NCBI RefSeq assembly: GCF_030123245.1
Contig: NZ_CP126101.1
Coordinates: 3,656,501-3,720,500 of the forward strand
Origin: Lysinibacillus pakistanensis
GTDB lineage: Bacteria; Bacillota; Bacilli; Bacillales_A; Planococcaceae
Reading direction: 5' to 3'
Length of the DNA: 64,000 bases
Shown here: one piece after another, positions 8,197 through 16,800 of the stretch
Position numbering within the stretch: the stretch's first letter is position 1
Layout of the letters: each line of letters opens with the position of its first letter
Made by a program: the position numbers and the translations under genes
The notes under the pieces: model-generated
Told to the model about the DNA's origin: nothing
Database searches by the model: none
What the model saw: only the letters and a program-made list of their open reading frames with translations

Positions 8197-8958
8197 ATGT
8201 TTTTTTTTAAGAAAAAACCAATCCCAGAAGAAAAAATTATTAGCTCTGGTGAGAATAACGAAATAAATACGGGTAGTTCAGAATTGATTAATGCAAAAGC
8301 TGTTGTAAATGGAGATAGGAATTCATTAATTTTAGCGAATTGTTCAATAAATAATGCCCATCTTAGCACTAAAGGAAACGACAACAAAATCGAACTTAAC
8401 AACACTTCTTTGCACAATACTTTAATTAATATTTCTGGTAATAAGAACATAGTTAAGATTGGCTCTGGTAGTTCTATTGAAAGAATGGAATTACAAATCT
8501 TTGGCGACAACCATATTGTCGAACTAGGTGAATCAATTCATGTAACTGGCAAAATGTCAATTTGGTGCGAAGATAATGATAACAAAATTATAATCGGTAA
8601 TTATTCGACTTTCGGCATTGTTAATTTTGCAATAGCTGAACCTAATACTGAAATAGTATTAGGAAGAGATTGCATGGTGGCTAATGGTGTGAGTATTAAA
8701 AACTCTGATTTCCACTCTATAATTGATTTGAATTCTGGTAAAAAGATAAACAAATCAGGCAACATACATATTGGTCATCACGTTTGGATTGCAGAAAGTA
8801 GCCACATATTAAAAAATACAAATATTGGTGACAACAGCATTGTAGCACTAGGCTCTATCGTCACTAAAGATGTGCCTAATAATTGCATCACTGCTGGAAG
8901 TCCTAATAAAACAATAAAAACAAACATTGACTGGTCAAGAGAACGGACGATTGATTAA
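8197..8958 (+). CDS. Hexapeptide-repeat acyltransferase, likely lysogenic conversion gene
   Basis: The start is ATG 8197 after CACAGGAGGTG; an upstream in-frame TTG has no such site. The 253 residues form a left-handed beta-helix: irregular N-terminal turns (20-130), then the acetyltransferase part with NSDFHSI (probable catalytic His), HIGHHVWIAESSHIL and the closing GDNSIVALGSIVTKDVPNN. This family transfers acetyl or related groups to sugars of surface polysaccharides. The gene runs against the late operon and meets the tailspike gene tail to tail (1 base apart). Placement next to host-recognition and lysis genes suggests a moron that alters the lysogen's surface. Confidence 0.85.
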   Translation: MFFFKKKPIPEEKIISSGENNEINTGSSELINAKAVVNGDRNSLILANCSINNAHLSTKGNDNKIELNNTSLHNTLINISGNKNIVKIGSGSSIERMELQIFGDNHIVELGESIHVTGKMSIWCEDNDNKIIIGNYSTFGIVNFAIAEPNTEIVLGRDCMVANGVSIKNSDFHSIIDLNSGKKINKSGNIHIGHHVWIAESSHILKNTNIGDNSIVALGSIVTKDVPNNCITAGSPNKTIKTNIDWSRERTID

Positions 8959-8959
8959 C

Positions 8960-10777
8960 TCAATTTCCAATATTCGCCTTTAAAGGTAACCAATCTGTTC
9001 CTAGCACATTACCGTTCCCCGAAGTCATACGCCGGTAGCCAAATATAATGTATTTATTTGGCTCCGTACCTTGTTCTGTTGCATTTTGATTATATACAAT
9101 CTTACCAATGTCCTTTTCTTTCCAATCTATACCAGTCGGTATACCTTTTGTCTGATATTGTCCATCAACAGAACATTTCCCTTCATATGAGATATAAATA
9201 CCTAGTAGTTCATTGCCTGTTGTTTCTATTGTACCTCGTGTTCCGGGTTCAAATAGAATTGTATATAGTCTAGAATTAGAAGGATGTAGTCGTTCTTCAG
9301 TTAAATTTTTGACATTGCAACTCCCTGATTCTACATATAACGCAGTAGGTCTGTAAATACTTGTTTGATCTGTACCGGATTCAATAACAGTGATTCCATC
9401 AACATAAACGCTAGAGTTTTTAACAGCTATAGCAAAAAATTGGCAAGACTCTGATCCGCTGTCCCGTACATAACCACCTAGTGTATTTTCAAATACGTAA
9501 CCTCTTTTGTTTCCATCAGAGAAACAACTAAAACATCCAGAATAGTAAGCCCCCACCAATTTAAATCCATCAGCGGCACATTCTTGAGCATAGCAACTGT
9601 AGAAACTTACTCCTGTAGCAAATCCAGTCTGATTAAACCCATTTAATTTAGCACCGATAGATCGACAATTAACCACAGACAAAATACATACATTGTTAAA
9701 CCTATAATTATTAGCAAACCCACTTACGTATAGTCCACTAAGTTTTGTATACCAAATGAAATTAGGATAATCCCCGGCTATTCCATCAAGCAAGAGTCCA
9801 TCATGGGAAGTTTCACTACCTACATACTGCATATAAAAATCTTCAAAAGCGCACCCATGAACTTTGTTATTGACCCTAATCCCGACTTTACCAGTTTTCC
9901 CGTCTAGATTAAATTTCAATATGGTGTTTCCTTGATCCTCAGCTAAACTACCTCTAATTCGAATAGGTTTTGTAATTTTTAGTTCATCAGTTATTTTGTA
10001 TTTCCCTGTTGATATATATAGTGTTCCTCCATTTGGAGTTTCCGCTATTGCTTTATTAAATGCTACTGTATCATCGGCAATCCCATCACCTTTAGCGCCA
10101 TAATCTTTCACGTTAATGACTAGTTCACCTTTGCGCACAGTTTCAACCAAATTTTCAGTAACTACTCGTTGTAATTCATTCAAATTCTCACTACTCGCAG
10201 CACCGATATCATCTGGTGAGAGTAGTACGTTTCCGCCAACATCAGGAGACTTCCCTGCAACCTTCGAAACTGAACCTGTTCCATCTACACCTCTTTGAGC
10301 GATTAACTGCCACCAATCATTACGTTTAATTGGAAGTGTTGGAGGTGTATTACCTTGTGTATCTTGTACGCAAATAAATCCACTTCCATTAAATTCAACA
10401 ATATTATTTGCCTTATAAAGCTTGCCATTATCATACGTTTCAGCATTACCAAATTGATTGATAAATGCTTGCATATCATTAATGGCATTCAATGCTTCTT
10501 GTGCTGCATTTTGAGCATCAGTAGTAGCATTTTGAGCATTGGCGATAACTGTAGTTGCCTCTTGTAAAGCTGTTTCTAAATCACCAATTATGACATTACC
10601 TTGATTCAAAATATCATTAATTTGGTTAATGAGTTCCTGAACATCTACGCCACCAGTAAGTAAGTTTATTTGCCCTTGTAAATTGGATAAATAGTTCTCA
10701 ATTATGCTCCAGTTAGTATTTAACTTTTCACGTTCTACACGTGACCAATTCGAAGCTAATCTATTTAAACTTGCCAT
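8960..10777 (-). CDS. Tailspike/receptor-binding protein with pectate lyase-like beta-helix
   Basis: The protein has 605 residues. The N-terminal part (1-110) is helical with an Ala/Gln-rich coiled coil, probably for trimerisation and attachment to the tail tip. Residues about 112-165 (YDNGKLYKANNIVEFNGSGF...CVQDTQGN) resemble a small carbohydrate-binding module. From about 215 the signature INVKDYGAKGDGIADDTVAF opens a right-handed beta-helix of the pectate lyase superfamily, typical of phage spikes that bind or cut surface glycans. It follows the tail genes directly. Confidence 0.85.
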   Translation of the reverse strand: MASLNRLASNWSRVEREKLNTNWSIIENYLSNLQGQINLLTGGVDVQELINQINDILNQGNVIIGDLETALQEATTVIANAQNATTDAQNAAQEALNAINDMQAFINQFGNAETYDNGKLYKANNIVEFNGSGFICVQDTQGNTPPTLPIKRNDWWQLIAQRGVDGTGSVSKVAGKSPDVGGNVLLSPDDIGAASSENLNELQRVVTENLVETVRKGELVINVKDYGAKGDGIADDTVAFNKAIAETPNGGTLYISTGKYKITDELKITKPIRIRGSLAEDQGNTILKFNLDGKTGKVGIRVNNKVHGCAFEDFYMQYVGSETSHDGLLLDGIAGDYPNFIWYTKLSGLYVSGFANNYRFNNVCILSVVNCRSIGAKLNGFNQTGFATGVSFYSCYAQECAADGFKLVGAYYSGCFSCFSDGNKRGYVFENTLGGYVRDSGSESCQFFAIAVKNSSVYVDGITVIESGTDQTSIYRPTALYVESGSCNVKNLTEERLHPSNSRLYTILFEPGTRGTIETTGNELLGIYISYEGKCSVDGQYQTKGIPTGIDWKEKDIGKIVYNQNATEQGTEPNKYIIFGYRRMTSGNGNVLGTDWLPLKANIGN

Positions 10778-10786
10778 TCTATCACC

Positions 10787-11602
10787 TCATTTGTATAAAA
10801 ATCTGAAATCAAAAACGACACTATTTACAGTGCCGCCTTCCACAGTTATGTTATTATCTCCTGGTGCCAAGGTTAACAGTTTATGATTAGTGTGCTTAAA
10901 GGCACTCAAACTATTTTTCAAAGTCCTTATTCCCGATAATTTCAAAGTATCTGTGGAGGACAAAGCATTGTTGAATCTGTATACATCACCAGTCGTATTA
11001 TTTTTAATTTGTACAAAGCTATTGAACGTACCTTTTAATGTGATTTCTAAACTGGATTTACGTGGATCAATAGTTTGATTACCGATATTTTTTACAACAA
11101 AGCTATTTGTATTGAATGTATAACTATATTGAGTATCGTAATTAATCCCTGAACCAAATCCCCAAATATCTTCATCCCATTCACCACGGTTTTGCAAATC
11201 TAATGAGGTACCAAACGATTCAGCGAATAAATCGTCCATACGAAATGTAATATCAAAACTATTCATGTGTCGATTTGGATCTATCTCTAGTTGCTGTGCT
11301 AACCTCACCTTATAACGTTTCCAGTGTTCACGCTTAAATGTGATATAGAATGCTTCATCTCTAGTAAAAAGTGCGTTTAATTCGTCTCGTAGAAGGTCAT
11401 AACCACAGATGTCTTGAACGATATACAAAAGTGTTACGGTTATAACTCGTTGTTTATATTGAGTGCCTGCTACTAAATCCCCTCTGCCCTCCACAGGTTC
11501 AAACATATGATCCATTCCTAATGATGGTATTCGATGGAACAATCGCTTTAGGTTATATTCTTGAATATCCTTTGTGGTGCCATCCGAAAATTGAACAATC
11601 AT
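10787..11602 (-). CDS. Distal tail protein (Dit-like, siphovirus tail family)
   Basis: The protein has 271 residues. The N-terminal region (1-140) fits the siphovirus tail component family: VEGRGDLVAGTQYKQRVITV and FYITFKREHWKRYKVRLAQQ, ending with FDITFRMDDLFAES. The C-terminal region is a beta-sandwich (150-271). Dit forms the hub between tail tube and tail tip. It starts in a 4-base overlap with the small gene before it. Unusually it comes after the Tal-like gene rather than between tape measure and Tal. Confidence 0.8.
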   Translation of the reverse strand: MIVQFSDGTTKDIQEYNLKRLFHRIPSLGMDHMFEPVEGRGDLVAGTQYKQRVITVTLLYIVQDICGYDLLRDELNALFTRDEAFYITFKREHWKRYKVRLAQQLEIDPNRHMNSFDITFRMDDLFAESFGTSLDLQNRGEWDEDIWGFGSGINYDTQYSYTFNTNSFVVKNIGNQTIDPRKSSLEITLKGTFNSFVQIKNNTTGDVYRFNNALSSTDTLKLSGIRTLKNSLSAFKHTNHKLLTLAPGDNNITVEGGTVNSVVFDFRFLYK

Positions 11603-11817
11603 AGCAGCACCTCTTTTTTAGCTATTTTAATTTTTCGTAAATCACTAGCCATTTTTTGTCGCTGGCGAAGGTCATTCTTTTTATTTGCTTCTGTGATAAC
11701 CATAGATTTTAAGTTTCTAGATTTCTTACGCTCAGTATCTAGTATTTTTTTTGCTTGTAAATTATCAGTATAAAATACCTCAATACCTTCATCAGTTTTG
11801 CGAAGCATTTTGTACAA
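11599..11817 (-). CDS. Small basic protein of the tail module, unknown
   Basis: The product has 72 residues, with many Lys and Arg in the second half (AKKEVLL end). The gene overlaps the end of the Tal-like gene by 26 bases and the start of the Dit-like gene by 4, so it is translationally coupled to both. No family recognised; a tail assembly or chaperone role is possible. Confidence 0.65.
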   Translation of the reverse strand: MYKMLRKTDEGIEVFYTDNLQAKKILDTERKKSRNLKSMVITEANKKNDLRQRQKMASDLRKIKIAKKEVLL

Positions 11818-13819
11818 TGTCCTCTACCTCGCTTTCTTGTGATAATTCCAATCGCACGTCCTCATAGCCCTTACGTTTTGCTTTGATTTCATAAGCAAAC
11901 GGAATGTCATCACCTCGGACAATGAATTGGTCCGCTGTCATTTCATCTGGATCAGCATAAATAACACCTTTACCATACGGAGTTAAAAATACTTCGTAAG
12001 TGATTTCTGTGTTTACTGTTTCTTTAAACAGCGGTTCTATTTCTACAATGCATTGGCCCTCCACAACTTTACCTCTACCAATATCACCAAAGAAGTACTC
12101 TGCTGTTTCATATGCTGATACATTTACGTGACCAATACTTGTTGGTACAGTTGCATTTTTGCTACCACTTACCTCAAAATCGCCATTAATTTTAACACCA
12201 CTATTAAGTGCCCATATTTCAAGTGGAGCGCCATTTGATGATAACATTGTACGATCATTATATGCTTGGAGCCGCATATCTACAGCGCCAGACTTTACAA
12301 TAAAACCTGCATAACCATCCCAATCCATAGTGTCTATTATGATTGTTGAATCACCGTTTGTAGCTTCAAACTTCGAACCACCCATGTAAATGCGGGGAAG
12401 ATATGGATTTTCATTTGTTTGAATAATAAAACCTGTTAATATACCAGCCATAAGTTTTTGTACATCAATACTATTTGTTGTGATACGGCCACCATCAATT
12501 GTTGTTTCGCCCTCATCATTAATGCCTCGGATAAGTCCTGTTACATCAATGTTATTGGCTTTTAATTGTCCAACGGCACCAGCACTCAACACAAATCCAT
12601 CGGCTGTTATTGCTTCTTTAAAGGTTGCGCCTCCATTATCACTAATACCGATACCCTTAGAATTAATCAGTACCAAACGATTAGGATTTGAAGGATCTCG
12701 AGCAATAATACCATTATCGAAAACCAACTCGGTCATAGCTGATGTTAAAGCTTCTGTAGCTCGCAATACAGCATCATCTAGTACGTTATAAGGCAATTTT
12801 TGATTACCGTTTAAAATGGCATCCACATTATCTTTCGTTTTCTGAAAACCAGCCATTTCACTTACGAAATTATTCTGGAAGTTTCCAAATACGTATTCGG
12901 CTGGCTTCGATGATTCAGGATAATCTACTATTTCAAGCACTCTAGCAATTAAATCAATACCAAGAGGTTCATAGATAACAAATACTCTGTCACCTTCATT
13001 TAATTGCTCCGTTAATACACCTAACTTTTTAAGCTCCAAGGCATCCACTTTAAAACTTACTTGTGGTTCATCTATTAGCTCTGATTTAATTCTGTCTAAT
13101 AATTCACTGTGGACGGTATATCGCTCGTCATATACTGGCTTTGCATCACGTATGCCATATATAGTGTGGTTAGGAGATAAATACTCGGCTGTTACAACGT
13201 AACTGTCATTCTCATTTTTCTTACCGAATCCTCGAATACGAGTGGAAAGATTATTTGTATTTACATATCTTTCAAGTGTTTTAACGTTGTAGCCATACCG
13301 TATTTGTGTTTCTGTATCTGTACCAATTTGGCGATAAAATTTTAAATGTTTGTTGTTAATTTGCACTTCGGCACCGAATACGTTTAATGCTTTTTGTACT
13401 AGTGACAACGAGTTATCTTCACCAAACTTTTCGAATATTGCACTTGAAAATGAATCAATAACCTCAAATGTGTAATCAGTGCCATCTAGTGCAAATGTTA
13501 AGCATGACTGTAGATGCTGTGTATTTTTCAAGTAATCATATTTTTGTGTATCAATTAAATCAAAAAAGATGTGAGTGGCTTGTACTGTTTTAATAGGTGT
13601 AACACCTGCAAGTACTTCCTTCACATCTTTTATACGGTATTGTTGATCATCAAATTCAACAATGCTTTCCTCTTCGACTAGTGGAAAAGCATGTACATTT
13701 TTCTCGGTCTTTATAATTGCAAATGATAACGAATAATCACCATTTACTTTACGTACACGCTTAAGTCCACTGTAATCTGTTAATAATTCTGTTTCACCAG
13801 CTAAATTTGTGACTATCAC
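11792..13819 (-). CDS. Tail-associated protein with prophage tail endopeptidase-like domain (Tal-like)
   Basis: The protein has 675 residues. The N-terminal 330 residues match the Tal/prophage endopeptidase fold (opening MIVTNLAGETELL and LSFAIIKTEKN, later YDERYTVHSELLDRIKSE and LNEGDRVFVIYEPLGIDLIARVLEI). The middle (about 370-560) is a repeat-rich beta region (DGFVLSAGAVGQLKANNIDVTG), and the end is a beta-sandwich. It sits at the tail tip and contacts the cell. The start is GTG 13819 preceded by GGGGTGA, four bases after the tape measure gene. Confidence 0.82.
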   Translation of the reverse strand: MIVTNLAGETELLTDYSGLKRVRKVNGDYSLSFAIIKTEKNVHAFPLVEEESIVEFDDQQYRIKDVKEVLAGVTPIKTVQATHIFFDLIDTQKYDYLKNTQHLQSCLTFALDGTDYTFEVIDSFSSAIFEKFGEDNSLSLVQKALNVFGAEVQINNKHLKFYRQIGTDTETQIRYGYNVKTLERYVNTNNLSTRIRGFGKKNENDSYVVTAEYLSPNHTIYGIRDAKPVYDERYTVHSELLDRIKSELIDEPQVSFKVDALELKKLGVLTEQLNEGDRVFVIYEPLGIDLIARVLEIVDYPESSKPAEYVFGNFQNNFVSEMAGFQKTKDNVDAILNGNQKLPYNVLDDAVLRATEALTSAMTELVFDNGIIARDPSNPNRLVLINSKGIGISDNGGATFKEAITADGFVLSAGAVGQLKANNIDVTGLIRGINDEGETTIDGGRITTNSIDVQKLMAGILTGFIIQTNENPYLPRIYMGGSKFEATNGDSTIIIDTMDWDGYAGFIVKSGAVDMRLQAYNDRTMLSSNGAPLEIWALNSGVKINGDFEVSGSKNATVPTSIGHVNVSAYETAEYFFGDIGRGKVVEGQCIVEIEPLFKETVNTEITYEVFLTPYGKGVIYADPDEMTADQFIVRGDDIPFAYEIKAKRKGYEDVRLELSQESEVEDIVQNASQN

Positions 13820-13823
13820 GTTA

Positions 13824-16800
13824 TCACCCCTTCGACCCTTGTAATCGTAAATTATTTTTGAATCTACTTCCTAGTTCCTTCTCTACAATATCTACTATGT
13901 TGAAAGCATCTCGTTCGGACCCAGCGCCATTATAATGTAATGTAATATTGATAGGTGTATTATTGGTATTGTTTGTAGTTACAGATGTAGCTCTGTTTAA
14001 ACTGTTAGTATCTGCTGTAAATGACATACTGCCTTCCACAGAGGAAGCTAACCTACCTGCGGCATTAGTTACTTTATTTAACATATCATCCATTCCGATT
14101 ACTAAACCTTCACCGATGTTTACACCAAAGCCTTTCATGACACGTGATGGTGATTTGATTTGTAGCGCTTTTGAAATAGTTTTGCTCACAGAATCAGCTA
14201 TTTCTTGCGCCTTTTTCTGGATTGATGTAGCTGTGGAGGACAAACCTTGTAGTAATCCATTACCAGCATCTTTACCAATTTGCTCTAAGCTCGATAACTC
14301 TGTGGATGTAGATTTTGTTAATGATTTAATCTTCTCATTCCACTCATTTCCAAGTGTCGTTAATTGTTTATTAGCTGTATCTCTTAAAGCCTTAATCTGC
14401 TTGTCTGTATCGTCTTTCATGCCTTTAAGCTCTGTTTCAGCCTGTTTACGTGCAAGTTTTGACTTTTCTTTATACAGGTCGCTATATTGCTGCAATTGCG
14501 AATCTGTAAGCTGATTAAGAGCAACTAATTGTGGTAAAGCATTTGGGCCCATTTGACGTAATTCTTCAATTAGTCCTTTATCAATAGCTCTCCCTGAGAT
14601 TTTCTCAATTTCGCTTTGCCATAATTTAAAACCATCTACCTGTGAGTGGAGATTAGCTATTAATTGTTCCCCGGTTACATCAATTTCAACCTTGAATGCA
14701 TCAAAAAGCCCCTTGAAGGATACAAGAGACTGGGCACGCTTATCAACTGCGTCTGTATATGCTTTTGTAAGTGTTTCTTCTTGCTTAACTAAATCATCAT
14801 TAATTTTTTGAATCTGATTTTGGAAATCAGTATTAATTGCTGTGATTTCTTTACTTACAGCCTCTGTAGCTTTCCTGTACTCTTGTTGAGCTTTGACACG
14901 TTCTTTAGTACCTTCTGCAAAAAGCTTCATAGATTGTTCCCAAATATGGGCTTCCTCTATTAAAGACAATTGATCTAGTGATTTCTTATCGTCAATATAA
15001 CGCTTAGTTTCTTCTAATAAATCTTTATTCATTTTATTATCTAAAGAAACGATATCTTTAGTCGATTTTTCTTTGATTTTTTTTATCTTGTCAGCTGCTT
15101 GCTCCTCAATTTTCGCGATTTTTTCATTTGTATCCCGAGAGTTTTTAGTACGCTTTGAACTTGCTTCATTTCTAAGCTGTTGTACTTTGGCAATTTCATC
15201 TTTAGTTAGATTACGTTTTTTCTTTTTAGCTGCTGCATAAATCGCGTTAATTTTCTGCGTTTCTGATTGCGCAGCTTTTTGATTTGATTCAGATGCATTT
15301 CGTTGCAGTTTCGCAATCGAATCATTTTTATCTTTTTCGATTTTCGCAATTTGATCAGCTGCATCTTTACGTAGTTTCTTTTCTTCACTCACATAGTGCT
15401 CGGCAATGTCTTGTGCAGCAAGGGCAATATCGCTCACTGCATCTTTCACCATACTGCCTTTTTCCTCGATACCGATTGCCCAGCCTTCGGAAGTCCATGC
15501 ACCAATTTGAGCAAATACACGTGATGGGGATTTTATTCCAAGCAATGATTTGGCTTTATTAACAACACCATCTACAACACCTGTTATTGCCTCAATTGCA
15601 TCAGTAGCCATATTGGTAATACCTTTTATTAGACCACTCACCAAGTCTTTACCAACTTTAATCATATCGTTTGTTTTTTCGACTACGCCATCTTTCAAAG
15701 AAATAACTAAGTCTTTGCCTGCTGATAATAAATTCTTTGTAAAACTTAAAATTTTATCAATGAGTCCTGTGATTAGTTTCGCACCTGCACCTACAACATC
15801 CCCTAGTATTGATAAAATTCCAGACACTAATTTGCCTATTAGAGTGCCACCTGCAGATAACAATTGACCAGTGAAACTAAGAATTTTACCTAATAACCCA
15901 AGTATTAATTTGCCACCTGTTGTTAACAGTTGTCCTAAGATTGATAGTACACCTTTTACAAGAGCAGTAATCAATTCTGCACCTGCTGATAATAATTGTG
16001 GTAGTAATTTAAGGATGGCTTTTAATAATTCTGTAATAAGGGTAATACCAGCCTCGATTAGTTGAGGGATAATTTGTATGAGCCCTTCTACAAGAGCCTC
16101 AACAATTTTGATTCCAGCATCAATTAACTGAGGTAGTAATTTAATTATCGCCTCTACTAAGGATACAATTAAAGTTAATGCTGCCTCTATAATGGCAGGA
16201 ATGGCTTTAATCAAACCATCCACTAAAGCTACAATAATTTGGATTCCAGCCTCTATTATTTTAGGTAAAAGTAAAATCAAAGCTCCTACTAGAGCAATGA
16301 TAATTGTCAAAGCTGCTTCAACTATCGTTGGTAAAGCTCCTACAATACCTTCTAACAGTGTAGTGATTACTGATAATCCAACCTCGATAACTGCTGGTAG
16401 GGCTGTAGTTATGCCTTCCACAAGTGACAAGACAATATTTAAAGCACTTTCTAGGATTAATGGTAATGCTGTTAAAATTCCATCTAACAAAGTCTGAATA
16501 ATCAAAAGCCCTGAATCTATTAATAAAGGTAGTGTTGCAGTCAAAGTGCTTATTAAAGTATCAATTAATTGTACAACTACTTCTATAATCACTGGTAAAG
16601 CTGTGACTATGCCTTCTATAAGTGTTGACAATATAGATACTCCTACCTCTACAAGTTGAGGTATTAAAGTTGATATTGTTGTTGTAATTAATTCAATCAA
16701 ACTAGTAATTGCATTTACTATCAGTGGCAAATTGGTTGTTATACCATTAGCTAAATTAGTAATAATATCAGCTGCTAAAAGTATTATTTGAGGAATGATC

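Noticed and set aside
12056..12065. Explaining the repeat word as a preferred Val-Glu-Gly peptide
   Set aside because: Copies also occur in frames giving SST, LWR, CGW and PS-T, in non-coding DNA and on the opposite strand, so the selection is on DNA.
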